Source: Prochlorococcus sp. AG-347-M23
GTDB lineage: Bacteria > Cyanobacteriota > Cyanobacteriia > PCC-6307 > Cyanobiaceae
DNA: 64,000 bases
Direction of reading: 5' to 3'
NCBI GenBank assembly: GCA_003278855.1
Contig: QCCU01000002.1
Span: 1 to 64,000, forward strand
Shown here one piece after another: positions 26,707 to 33,823 of the stretch. The position numbers were made by a program, and so were the translations under genes. Every line of letters starts with the position of its first letter. Positions within the stretch are counted from its first letter, which is position 1. Under the pieces are notes generated by a model. That model searched no databases. It worked only from the letters and a program-made list of their open reading frames with translations, and was not told the origin of the DNA.

Positions 26707-26904
26707 TTAGAATGCTCCATTACAGTTGAACCCACTGCAATTAATAACCCTGAAAATATTCATTACAAAGTTGTGGAATCTTTCATCATAAAAAAATGCC
26801 CAGGTTGTAAAGATAGCAAAACCAGAGACAACAAAAGCAGCATATTGTAGCCAATGTATTCCATAGCTATCCAATCCATTTTTATCAAAATCAGAATTAC
26901 TCAA
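26707..26904 (-). CDS. Single-pass membrane protein, 65 aa
   Basis: Starts MSNSDFDKNGLDSYGIHWLQ; one transmembrane helix (YAAFVVSGFAIFTTWAFFY), then FHNFVMNIFRVINCSGFNCN with two cysteines four residues apart. Lies about 100 bp downstream of the Hli gene and may be cotranscribed with it and the 60-aa gene. Unrecognised. Confidence 0.55.
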   Translation of the reverse strand: MSNSDFDKNGLDSYGIHWLQYAAFVVSGFAIFTTWAFFYDERFHNFVMNIFRVINCSGFNCNGAF

Positions 26905-27003
26905 TTGCTTTTTTTACTTATAATAAAAATTTTTTTTTTAAAAGGAGAGTTTGTTTTGAACGACAGATTTATTTTTTCTTTATAACCTTAAGGTAGTGAT
27001 AGT

Positions 27004-27258
27004 TTAAATAAAACCAGGTATTATCCACCCAAAAAAACCATAGTTGATTATCAAAGCTAAAAAACCAATCATAGCTAATCTCCCATTTGTTATTTCGGCA
27101 TTTTTCCAAAATTTACCCATGTAGTTTTTTATTTTTTTCGAATTTTTATCTATCAAATAATTTGGTTCTAAAGGTTCCTGCAACCTTTTGATGGCGTATA
27201 AAGAGAATTGAATAGTAATTGCGATGATAACAACTATGAAACTAGTAAGAGCATCCAT
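27004..27258 (-). CDS. High-light-inducible (Hli) chlorophyll-binding-like protein
   Basis: An 84-residue protein with the Hli signature AEITNGRLAMIGFLALIINY in its C-terminal helix, where Glu, Asn and Arg residues pair helices and bind chlorophyll. Hli proteins dissipate excess energy and help photosystem II assembly under stress. Unusually, a second N-terminal hydrophobic helix (LTSFIVVIIAITIQFSLYAI) precedes the Hli helix; most Hli proteins have one helix. An inverted repeat lies ~180 bp upstream. Confidence 0.85.
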   Translation of the reverse strand: MDALTSFIVVIIAITIQFSLYAIKRLQEPLEPNYLIDKNSKKIKNYMGKFWKNAEITNGRLAMIGFLALIINYGFFGWIIPGFI

Positions 27259-27606
27259 TTTTATATTTCATGTGTGATCAATTAGTAAGCCAAAGAGTAA
27301 ATGACATTTGTATGTATCAAACATTTCCCTTTTCTGCTTTATTGGCAAAGGAAAGAAACCTTAACTTTAATTATTAATAAATGTAACATATTTAAAAAAA
27401 AATTAGTATGAATTCTTACTTTTTCTTTGGATTTAACACTTTTAAAGACTAAAGTGTTACATTAATGTGTTAATTATATCCTATAACTTTTCTTAATTTT
27501 ATCGAATAAAAAAATTGTTTCGTCAAATCAGATAAAGTATTAAATTTATACTAGGAATATAGATTCAATATAACTTGTTTAGGATATATTCAATAATTAG
27601 AAATTA
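27259..27606. other. 348-bp gene-free region upstream of the Hli gene
   Basis: No credible ORF. It contains an inverted repeat TAACACTTT/AAAGTGTTA at 27434-27459 with a further TGTGTTA at 27466-27472. Since the Hli gene reads leftward from 27258, this could hold its regulatory region; no promoter boxes stand out in the AT-rich background. Confidence 0.4.
27434..27459. repeat. Inverted repeat, possible operator
   Basis: Perfect 9-bp arms TAACACTTT (27434-27442) and AAAGTGTTA (27451-27459) with an 8-nt loop; a partial third copy TGTGTTA follows. It could be a regulator binding site or a hairpin. There is no T-tract right after it, which speaks against a simple terminator. Confidence 0.4.
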
Positions 27607-27726
27607 TTACTTTTGTTTGATTTCAGGAAGGTAAAATTTATTGCCTAATGTATAACCAATCGACATGAGTACGAACCCAATAAGTTGAGGTAAATGAGAA
27701 TTTGCTAGAGAGATTTTTTCAATCAT
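27607..27726 (-). CDS. Single-pass membrane microprotein, 39 aa
   Basis: ATG at 27726; MIEKISLANSHLPQLIGFVL begins a single transmembrane helix that continues MSIGYTLGN, then a basic tail. Frame, start and hydrophobic pattern look coding, but no family is known to me. Confidence 0.45.
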   Translation of the reverse strand: MIEKISLANSHLPQLIGFVLMSIGYTLGNKFYLPEIKQK

Positions 27727-27777
27727 TTCTCAATCTATAAATTAATATCATAATAAAAATTTTTTAATACCGTAAGT

Positions 27778-27951
27778 CTATTTTCTTTTTGATTCTTTAA
27801 TTTCCCCAGATTTTTTTAGTGAATTAACAAGCCTTTCATTTTCTGTTTTTAAATTTTCTAATGCAGATTTTGTGAACTGTTCTTTAGCCTCAAATTTTGC
27901 TGAACTTATAACTTTTTTATTAGGGAGTTTTTTCTTCGGTTCTGGCTTCAT
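27778..27951 (-). CDS. Small charged coiled-coil protein, 57 aa
   Basis: Start set at MKPEPKKKLPNKKV (27951); an ATG four codons earlier is possible. Lys/Glu-rich, with ALENLKTENERLVNSLKKSG as a short coiled coil. A paralogue with the same core (LEVLTNENDFLVKNLKKAG) is encoded at 31760-31885. Function unknown. Confidence 0.55.
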   Translation of the reverse strand: MKPEPKKKLPNKKVISSAKFEAKEQFTKSALENLKTENERLVNSLKKSGEIKESKRK

Positions 27952-28050
27952 ATTAAACAGCATTTTAAAAAATTTTAGAAGTTATTTTTTTTGCATTAGG
28001 TATTATTTTTTACAGTTTTCTGGTTAATAATATTTGTTTACATAGACAAA

Positions 28051-28263
28051 TTAATCTTTATCTTTTGGGAGCCTTAACCATCCAGAAGTCCATTCTGATT
28101 TTAGTTTTGTCCATAGGATCCTTTTAATATCTTTTTTATTTTTGGTAGGAAAAATATCAACCCATCTATTTTCATTTTTACCACCATAAGCTTTAACTTG
28201 AAAATGCCTATTACCATTAATAGTTTTTGGTGCTGTCCAACAAAGAGTAGGAGGCCATTTCAT
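28051..28263 (-). CDS. TIGR02450-type tryptophan-rich protein
   Basis: A 70-residue protein with the family pattern: MKWPPTLCWTAPKTINGNRH, VKAYGG, WVDIFPTKN and a Trp-rich end WTKLKSEWTSGWLRLP. The family is conserved in cyanobacteria and some marine bacteria with no known function. Soluble and basic. Confidence 0.75.
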   Translation of the reverse strand: MKWPPTLCWTAPKTINGNRHFQVKAYGGKNENRWVDIFPTKNKKDIKRILWTKLKSEWTSGWLRLPKDKD

Positions 28264-28286
28264 GAGAAATTTTAAAAGTTGAAAAA

Positions 28287-28373
28287 CTAAAGATTGCTTT
28301 GCCCAGTTAAAACTAAACCATAATATGCAATCGTACCAAGGATAAGTACGATACCTAGTATTCTAATAATCAT
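28287..28373 (-). CDS. Single-pass membrane microprotein, 28 aa
   Basis: ATG at 28373 gives MIIRILGIVLILGTIAYYGL followed by VLTGQSNL; almost wholly a transmembrane helix. Weak support: size and hydrophobicity only. Confidence 0.35.
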   Translation of the reverse strand: MIIRILGIVLILGTIAYYGLVLTGQSNL

Positions 28374-28442
28374 GATTAAATTTTTTTAAATTCAAATATA
28401 TTAGAGAAATTTTATAAATTTGAGTTGAAGATTTAATATTTT

Positions 28443-28652
28443 CTAATTTTTCCTTTTTTTATTTCTAACTATGGAGTGGCAAGATTCGGGATGCCATTCA
28501 TTCTGAATTTTGCCAATAAAATCATAAATAAATGAATCGGGACATCCAGTTTCTTTTTGAAGTTCTGAAAGTTCCTCTTTAATGAATTCATATACACTCG
28601 TAATTACCCCTAAATTTTCTTCTTGGGAGGGAGCCCATTTTTTATTCTCCAT
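28443..28652 (-). CDS. Small soluble protein, 69 aa
   Basis: Starts MENKKWAPSQEENLGVITSV and has a predicted helix EFIKEELSELQKETGCPDSF; C-terminus HSIVRNKKRKN is basic. It overlaps the end of the upstream 63-aa gene by 11 bp, suggesting coupling. Unrecognised. Confidence 0.55.
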   Translation of the reverse strand: MENKKWAPSQEENLGVITSVYEFIKEELSELQKETGCPDSFIYDFIGKIQNEWHPESCHSIVRNKKRKN

Positions 28653-28833
28653 TAATATTTTTTAAATTATTTTCCACAATATCGTAATAGATCATGTCTC
28701 CATAATCAGCATCTGAACAACATAAATCTCCATATAGTTCCTCTAACAAATCGTACGCATCTGAATATTTATTAAAACTTTGAGCTGTTAATTCGTCATC
28801 TTTCCCATCAATTCTAATTATTTTGTAGGACAT
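28642..28833 (-). CDS. Small acidic protein, 63 aa
   Basis: Starts MSYKIIRIDGKDDELTAQSF; acidic with DLCCSDADYGDMIYYDIVE. The pattern (short strand, helix, YDLLEELYGD) resembles small regulatory or immunity-like folds but no family is recognised. Overlaps the next gene by 11 bp. Confidence 0.6.
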   Translation of the reverse strand: MSYKIIRIDGKDDELTAQSFNKYSDAYDLLEELYGDLCCSDADYGDMIYYDIVENNLKNINGE

Positions 28834-28893
28834 ATTTTAATTAGATGCAAAAAGTATTTTTTGATTCATTAGATCATCTTATAAATAAAAATC

Positions 28894-29100
28894 TTATTTA
28901 GTAGTATTAGTTGGGTAAAGCTTCTGAATTTTATTTTTCTGAATTTCTATTTTTCTTCTTTCATATTTTTTTGCCATTATTTTTCTGATAAATAATTGTG
29001 GGATAAGCCAAACTAACGCAATAGCTATAGCCATGAAAGCAGGATTTCTCCAAGTTAACCTAATAATCTCTTGTATAAATTCTTGATTGAAAATTTCCAT
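28894..29100 (-). CDS. Single-pass membrane protein, 68 aa
   Basis: MEIFNQEFIQEIIRLTWRNP, then one transmembrane helix (AFMAIAIALVWLIPQLFI) and a strongly basic tail (KKYERRKIEIQKNKIQKLYP). Inside-positive tail expected in the cytoplasm. Unrecognised. Confidence 0.55.
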   Translation of the reverse strand: MEIFNQEFIQEIIRLTWRNPAFMAIAIALVWLIPQLFIRKIMAKKYERRKIEIQKNKIQKLYPTNTTK

Positions 29101-29272
29101 ACATTAAATTTAGATGATAAAAATATCTTTACTTTCTTTTATAAATTCTTTAAATTTCATAATCTATCATAACCTTAAAAAATCTAATAAGGAATTTTAT
29201 AAATTTTTTCTTTTTCTAGTTCGTTTTCTTTTATATTTGGATTTAGATTAATTTTTTATTTTTAGTTTAGAT

Positions 29273-29938
29273 ATGTCGACTTTTCTTATTACAGGATCAA
29301 ATAGGGGTATTGGATTAGAACTATGTAGGCAAATTCATCAGAGGGGAGATAATGTAATTGCTACGTGTAGGAAAGCTTCAAAAGAACTTAGAGATTTAGG
29401 AGTGAGAATTGAAGAGAATATAGAAATTTCTTCAAATGAGTCGATAACAAATTTGTGTAAAAAACTATCTGGAGTTAATTTAGATTGCTTAATTCATAAT
29501 GCAGGAATTTATGAATTTAATTCTTTCGAAAACTTAGATAAACAAAGTATTTTGCGGCAATTTGAAGTTAATGCATTGAGCCCAATATGTATGACCCAAT
29601 CACTTAAACACTTTTTAAAAAGATCTTCTAAAGTTGCTTTTATCACAAGTAGAATGGGATCTATTGAAGATAATTCATCTGGAAGTTCTTATGGTTACAG
29701 GATGTCTAAGGTAGCTTTGTCAATGGCAGCAAAATCACTTTCTGTAGATTTATCAAGAGATGATATTTATGTAGCTATTTTGCATCCTGGTTTAGTGAGT
29801 ACAAGAATGACTGGCTTTACAAGAAATGGAATTAGTCCTGAAGAATCAGCAAATGGCCTTTTAAAACGTATTGATTCTTTAAATAAAAATAATTCTGGTA
29901 CGTTTTGGCATGCCAACGGAGAGGTTTTGCCTTGGTAA
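29273..29938 (+). CDS. Short-chain dehydrogenase/reductase
   Basis: A 221-residue SDR. Cofactor motif TGSNRGIGLEL (residues 8-17, TGxxxGIG), NAG motif LIHNAGIYEF, catalytic Ser near VAFITSRMGSI and YxxxK in YGYRMSKVALS, and PG motif LHPGLVSTRM. It resembles the C-factor/sniffer-like group of SDRs. Substrate unknown. It is the only sizeable enzyme within the run of small genes. Confidence 0.88.
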   Translation: MSTFLITGSNRGIGLELCRQIHQRGDNVIATCRKASKELRDLGVRIEENIEISSNESITNLCKKLSGVNLDCLIHNAGIYEFNSFENLDKQSILRQFEVNALSPICMTQSLKHFLKRSSKVAFITSRMGSIEDNSSGSSYGYRMSKVALSMAAKSLSVDLSRDDIYVAILHPGLVSTRMTGFTRNGISPEESANGLLKRIDSLNKNNSGTFWHANGEVLPW

Positions 29939-30070
29939 TATCTATATTTTTATTTTTAAGAGATTTATATTGTTAATTTGTTAAAAAACTTTTAAATTTT
30001 TAACGAATTTCTTTCCTTGTTTCATTCTTTTAGTTATCTTAAAAAAAACATTAGTAAAGGAGGTGATTCA

Positions 30071-30193
30071 TTGTCGTATCTACCGAAAAATGCGGTTATC
30101 AAAGGGGCCGTGAATTCAGTAACTTCATCACATTCATCGGTCTCTTTTTCTTTGATTAAGAAAAAAGGTTTTATAATTAATAGATTTATATAA
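30071..30193 (+). CDS. 40-aa peptide with near-perfect ribosome binding site
   Basis: AAAGGAGGTGAT just upstream (about 30058-30069) is complementary over 12 nt to the usual 3' end of 16S rRNA, followed by a TTG start at 30071. The product starts MSYLPKNAVIKGAVNSVTSS and is Ser/Lys-rich without a membrane segment. A second frame from GTG 30064 gives only 16 codons. A strong terminator follows at 30213, making a compact monocistronic unit. No family recognised. Confidence 0.5.
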   Translation: MSYLPKNAVIKGAVNSVTSSHSSVSFSLIKKKGFIINRFI

Positions 30194-30212
30194 ATCAGTT
30201 ATTTAATAATTA

Positions 30213-30249
30213 AAAGCTCTGCATCTCATTAAGTTGCAGAGCTTTTTTT
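30213..30249. terminator. Rho-independent terminator
   Basis: AAAGCTCTGCA (30213-30223) pairs with TGCAGAGCTTT (30235-30245) and is followed by a T-run. A-run on the other side lets it also serve the leftward genes ending at 30280. Confidence 0.8.
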
Positions 30250-30279
30250 ATGAATTTAAATAGTCTTTCAAAATTTACT

Positions 30280-30381
30280 CTATCTTTTTTGGCCGAAGTA
30301 AATTAAGGCTAAAAAAGATAAAGTGCTTACCAAAGCGATTAAGTACCATCCAGTTGAGGAGTTGCTAGTTACTTCGGTCAT
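30280..30381 (-). CDS. Single-pass membrane microprotein, 33 aa
   Basis: MTEVTSNSSTGWYLIALVST, then the rest of a transmembrane helix and a basic end FGQKR. Last gene of a tight leftward run (30953 to 30280) just before the terminator. Looks like the small single-helix subunits of photosynthetic complexes, but is not identified. Confidence 0.5.
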   Translation of the reverse strand: MTEVTSNSSTGWYLIALVSTLSFLALIYFGQKR

Positions 30382-30471
30382 TTATTTAGATTTATCGGAG
30401 GAATTGATTATTTGAGTGAAAATCACAATTGATATCATTAAAAAAACTAAAAGGATGTAAGTTACGTTCAT
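30382..30471 (-). CDS. Single-pass membrane microprotein, 29 aa
   Basis: MNVTYILLVFLMISIVIFTQ followed by IINSSDKSK: one transmembrane helix. Its start abuts the stop of the 84-aa gene and its stop abuts the next start, so it belongs to the same run. Confidence 0.5.
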   Translation of the reverse strand: MNVTYILLVFLMISIVIFTQIINSSDKSK

Positions 30472-30726
30472 TTATAGAAAAATGCTAATTATCAAAAAGA
30501 TTATTCCTAGAACTACCGTAACAATTGCTCCATCTACTAATAAGTCTTTCCATGTATAACTTTTAAGCATTCTTGTTTTATCTTCTTCACTCATAAGGTT
30601 CTTTAACCACGTCCAATCTAAAAGCTGTGTCAATGCAACACCAAAAATTAAATGACCAAACAAAATACCAATTAAATCAATTCTAGAAATATCTTTAGTG
30701 AGACTTGTAATAATAAAAAAGTCCAC
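30472..30726 (-). CDS. Two-helix membrane protein, 84 aa
   Basis: Two hydrophobic segments (LIGILFGHLIFGVALTQLL and the C-terminal GAIVTVVLGIIFLIISIFL) flanking a polar loop with LMSEEDKTRMLKSYTWKD. Overlaps the stop of the preceding 75-aa gene by one base. Function unknown. Confidence 0.6.
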   Translation of the reverse strand: MDFFIITSLTKDISRIDLIGILFGHLIFGVALTQLLDWTWLKNLMSEEDKTRMLKSYTWKDLLVDGAIVTVVLGIIFLIISIFL

Positions 30727-30953
30727 TAGCTTTTTTCTTTATTAGATAAAGCACCACCTTCTTCTTTGTATTTTTCCCAAGCTTCGCTTATTTTTGCTTT
30801 AGAGAAATTTTGTTTTCCCTCAGAGAATTTATTTTTGAGGTTATTTAAACTATTAGTCAGTTCTTTTTTTGTTGGTTCATCAAGAAAGTTTGATGTTAAT
30901 TTCCATAAGTACCAGCTACTTGCTAGTAGAAGAATTAATCCAAGTAATTGCAT
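30726..30953 (-). CDS. Small membrane-anchored protein, 75 aa
   Basis: One N-terminal transmembrane helix (MQLLGLILLLASSWYLWKL) and a long charged, probably helical tail (KKELTNSLNNLKNKFSEGKQ onward). First gene of the four-gene run of membrane microproteins that ends at 30280. Function unknown. Confidence 0.6.
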   Translation of the reverse strand: MQLLGLILLLASSWYLWKLTSNFLDEPTKKELTNSLNNLKNKFSEGKQNFSKAKISEAWEKYKEEGGALSNKEKS

Positions 30954-31044
30954 ATTAGTTTTTTACCATCCTACAACTTTTCAAGTGGTTTCGATAAATT
31001 AATTTATTTAATACCTGCAGAAATTTTTCTGACTTAAATAAAAA

Positions 31045-31200
31045 TTAAAACTTCAACCAGTGGAAAAATATTCTATCCAGCAGCCATATAGTTAGACCCC
31101 CTTCCAGGAAAGCTAACCAATACATTCCATAATCAGAAAATCCCATTTGTTCTTTTACTGTTTTAATTAATTTTTTATGAGCTTGAATGAGATCTTTCAT
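31045..31200 (-). CDS. Small membrane-associated protein, 51 aa
   Basis: MKDLIQAHKKLIKTVKEQMG, then YGMYWLAFLEGGLTIWLLDR, a possible membrane helix, and FFHWLKF. The helix GGLTIWLLD and the amphipathic start suggest a peripheral or single-pass protein. It lies 15 bp after the 83-aa Zn-finger gene (31216) and is likely cotranscribed. Confidence 0.5.
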   Translation of the reverse strand: MKDLIQAHKKLIKTVKEQMGFSDYGMYWLAFLEGGLTIWLLDRIFFHWLKF

Positions 31201-31215
31201 GAACAATCAAATTTT

Positions 31216-31467
31216 TTAAATTTGCTGAATTTCTTTAATTAAAAAACCCTTCCCATAGCAAGATAAACATGTCTTAGTCTCATCTAAAGAAATTCTTAGA
31301 AAACCTGCTCCATTACATCTAAAGCAATTTACTTTTGTGTTTGAGTAGATTTTTGATTTAATTTTAGCAGCACGATTTAAGTAAGAAACAGTTTCTTTAC
31401 GACCGTTTGCCTTGGCAGCTTTGGTTAAAAGCTTTTTATAACTGACCTTTAGTTCTTGGGTATTCAT
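31216..31467 (-). CDS. Small DnaJ-type zinc-finger protein, 83 aa
   Basis: Two CxxCxGxG-like repeats, CFRCNGAGF and CLSCYGKGF, the minimum for one zinc site of the DnaJ central domain, after a basic helical N-terminus. Could act as a disulfide/chaperone co-factor, like other short cyanobacterial CxxCxGxG proteins; unproven. Confidence 0.65.
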   Translation of the reverse strand: MNTQELKVSYKKLLTKAAKANGRKETVSYLNRAAKIKSKIYSNTKVNCFRCNGAGFLRISLDETKTCLSCYGKGFLIKEIQQI

Positions 31468-31554
31468 CTTTTGAAAAAAAAACTATGATGCGAATACAGG
31501 AAAAACTGAATGTTTAAAAAATTTAAATGATTTTCCCGTTTATATTTCTAATCT

Positions 31555-31571
31555 GATCTCATACTGAGATC
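31555..31571. repeat. Short perfect inverted repeat
   Basis: GATCTCA (31555-31561) and TGAGATC (31565-31571) with a 3-nt loop. It sits in a 290-bp gene-free stretch (31468-31759) in which I see nothing else convincing. Possibly a hairpin or operator. Confidence 0.3.
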
Positions 31572-31759
31572 TAAATAATATAACTAGGATTTAATTTATA
31601 TGTTTAGTATCTGGAGTAATTAGTTTGTATATTTAATAGAAATTTTATATTTAATAAACTAAAACTTTTGCGGGTGATCATTCAAGAAAAGATTTTTTTG
31701 TCTTTGAAAGTGAGCTTAGATAATTTATTGTTTGGAAAGTATTTAAAAGCTCTAGTAGA

Positions 31760-31885
31760 TCATCCAGCCTTTTTGAGGTTTTTAACTAAAAAATCATTTT
31801 CATTAGTAAGAACTTCGAGCTTGGATTTTTCCAACTCTTTTTTGATTTCGGGATTTAAATCCTTTTTTGTATCATTTGGATTCAT
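31760..31885 (-). CDS. Small charged coiled-coil protein, 41 aa
   Basis: ATG at 31885 gives MNPNDTKKDLNPEIKKELEK and ends VLTNENDFLVKNLKKAG. Its C-terminal half matches the protein at 27778-27951, so both are probably real paralogues. Longer frames on the opposite strand here look like shadows. Confidence 0.5.
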   Translation of the reverse strand: MNPNDTKKDLNPEIKKELEKSKLEVLTNENDFLVKNLKKAG

Positions 31886-32417
31886 AGGATTTGGACTTGA
31901 AATTTTTAAAATTCAGTAGCGATCATAGTGATCCCAAAAAAAATTTGTGGATAGTTTTTTCTTAAAAGAAGATAATATTTTATTTTGCACATAGAAATTC
32001 AAATTTAATCAACATATTGTGGAAAACCCTGTTGAAAAACACTTAAAAAGTGGATAACTCTTCGGGAGCATTATCAAAACAAGCTTTTCTGGAGAAATAT
32101 TTAAGTATTAATACTTCATCAAAAAAAATTAAATGTAGTTTAAAAAGTATCATAATCTCTTGTTATAACTGTGGGATCATTACTTTTTTAAAAAAGAAAA
32201 AATTCTATTCTAAGAGCACATGTTGATAAAGAATTTTTAAAAATTTTTTTCATGATGTATCAATTTGAAAATTAAAGTGAAGAAAAATCAATCTAAACTT
32301 GAAATTTTTAATTTTTGTCTTAGGTGGTCAAAAAATATTTAATTCGGTTTTCTCTATGCAAATATTTCTCAAACCTAAAACTAATCAAATAGGGTTGACT
32401 AAATTAATAAATTTTAA
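31886..32417. other. 530-bp gene-free region with DnaA-box-like sites
   Basis: No credible ORF. Three DnaA-box-like sequences occur within 113 bp: TGTGGATAG (31946-31954), TGTGGAAAA (32018-32026, complement of the cyanobacterial box TTTTCCACA) and AGTGGATAA (32049-32057). The rest is AT-rich with A/T runs. Not near dnaA or dnaN, so a replication origin is doubtful. Confidence 0.4.
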
Positions 32418-32654
32418 ATGACAGAAGAAAAAAAGGATTCAAAAAAATGTTCTGGAAAGAAAAACATTATGTTTGCTTATGGTTTTATACAACTTGGTTC
32501 TAGTTTCGTGTCTGCAATAGCTTTAGCTGCAATCGCTTTTGGATTCTGTTCAGTAAAAAAAGAGTCTAAACTTTTCAATAAATGTGTTGCAGAAATTATT
32601 GAAGATGGTGGTACCAATTCTGAGGCCGTAAGGTATTGCAACGGAGGCAATTAA
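32418..32654 (+). CDS. Single-pass membrane protein with cysteines, 78 aa
   Basis: Basic N-terminus (MTEEKKDSKKCSGKKN), one transmembrane helix (GSSFVSAIALAAIAFGF), then CSVKKESKLFNKCVAEIIED and a final Cys in RYCNGGN. Probable N-in topology with an external Cys-containing tail. Unrecognised. Confidence 0.55.
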   Translation: MTEEKKDSKKCSGKKNIMFAYGFIQLGSSFVSAIALAAIAFGFCSVKKESKLFNKCVAEIIEDGGTNSEAVRYCNGGN

Positions 32655-32675
32655 AATTTCTTTCAGAATAATTAA

Positions 32676-32918
32676 GTGGACTCAACCTGTGATTTGATTA
32701 TTGACTCTTTAAAAGAGGAGCCAATTGGAGAAACTGACCATTTTATTTGGTTTATAACAGATATTGGTATCGTTGCTCTATTTAAAAAAGAGGAAAACTT
32801 TGAAACTTATAGTTCGAATGTCGAAATTGAGGCAAATAAAATTGCTTTAGATATAACTAAAGAAGAGAAAGAGTATCTCAAAATTAAAGAGAGACAGGTT
32901 TTCTTGTTTTATTCATAA
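32676..32918 (+). CDS. Hypothetical protein, 80 aa
   Basis: GTG start at 32676, 21 bp after the membrane-protein gene. Acidic and soluble: GETDHFIWFITDIGIVALFK then VEIEANKIALDITKEEKEYL. Could be cotranscribed with the upstream gene. No family recognised. Confidence 0.5.
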   Translation: MDSTCDLIIDSLKEEPIGETDHFIWFITDIGIVALFKKEENFETYSSNVEIEANKIALDITKEEKEYLKIKERQVFLFYS

Positions 32919-32938
32919 TCTAGGATTTAGTTCTTGAT

Positions 32939-33133
32939 TTAGTAAGATGGCTCAAGGTTAAAGGCCGGCTCCATAATATTGCTTTCGCTAACTAATTCGT
33001 AGGTTAGCTCTTTATTTAGGGCATTTATATAAGATGTATAAAGTTTTCCCCAAACAAATTCAAATTCATCTTTACTTAAATTCTTGAAAAGAATTTCTCC
33101 TTTGAAGTAAATGTGATAAGAATCATTCATCAT
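32939..33133 (-). CDS. Hypothetical protein, 64 aa
   Basis: MMNDSYHIYFKGEILFKNLS, then KDEFEFVWGKLYTSYINALN and ELTYELV. The layout (strand, helix, strand) resembles small conserved picocyanobacterial proteins without assigned function. Convergent with the 80-aa gene, 20 bp apart. Confidence 0.6.
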   Translation of the reverse strand: MMNDSYHIYFKGEILFKNLSKDEFEFVWGKLYTSYINALNKELTYELVSESNIMEPAFNLEPSY

Positions 33134-33228
33134 GGAAAATTAATCTTATCCTTTTTAACGCAGTGAAATATGAATGTAGTATTAGGTGCTACTAAAAAGA
33201 AATTTATATGTAGAAGTTAGAAATACTT

Positions 33229-33540
33229 TTAGACTATCCTTGTATTCATTTTTTGTTTTTTGAATAATCCGACTGTCTCATCAAGATCCATACAAGGCTG
33301 AATGCTTATATCCATTAACCTTCTCCATGGATGCCATTGCTTCCAAATTGTCTCAAGAGAATCTGCACTCACTACAGAATGTCCAATCCCATTTTGAACC
33401 ATAAAAATCCAAGAATGAACTTCATAGTTTTCAGGTCTATTTTGGGGACCACCTGATTCATACCAATTAATTAGCATTTCTGCCCCTTCTTCTTGATCCT
33501 CGCCATCAGTAAATTCGTAGGAAATCAAATACCTTTGCAT
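33229..33540 (-). CDS. DUF3303-like protein, 103 aa
   Basis: Conserved features of the family: MQRYLISYEFTDGEDQEEGA, LINWYESGGPQNRPENYEVH, a Ser/Asp-rich strand (GHSVVSADS) and WHPWRRLMDISIQP. The fold looks like a dimeric alpha-beta barrel similar to muconolactone isomerase-type domains. Role unknown. Confidence 0.65.
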   Translation of the reverse strand: MQRYLISYEFTDGEDQEEGAEMLINWYESGGPQNRPENYEVHSWIFMVQNGIGHSVVSADSLETIWKQWHPWRRLMDISIQPCMDLDETVGLFKKQKMNTRIV

Positions 33541-33641
33541 ATAGATTATTATTAAAATCTCTAAACTATTTTAACTCTAGATTTTGATATTGCCTCCGAA
33601 TTTAATTAATGCTATGAAGTTTATAGAAGTGATTGTTTTAA

Positions 33642-33746
33642 ATGACAGAAAGATTTGGGAAAATTAAAAAGAATATTTTGACTAATTTATCTTTTATAAA
33701 TAAGACAATCTTGAAGTATTTTCAAAACCATGATCTGTTCGTATAG
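33642..33746 (+). CDS. Doubtful 34-codon ORF
   Basis: MTERFGKIKKNILTNLSFIN then KTILKYFQNHDLFV; basic. It is the only ORF in the 280-bp gap between 33540 and 33824 and has no clear ribosome binding site. Weakly supported. Confidence 0.25.
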   Translation: MTERFGKIKKNILTNLSFINKTILKYFQNHDLFV

Positions 33747-33823
33747 CTTCATTTAATAGATAAAATTTGATACTTTTTAAAATACCTTAAATTAGTTAAC
33801 ATATTTGTACTGTATAGATACCG

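Noticed and set aside
31668..31919. A plus-strand frame of 83 codons
   Set aside because: The 41-aa product on the minus strand has a paralogue at 27778, and the plus frame shows no family features and a Ser/Phe-rich composition of a shadow.
31946..32057. A chromosomal replication origin
   Set aside because: Only three DnaA-box-like sites with imperfect matches and no dnaA/dnaN nearby; reported only as a site cluster.
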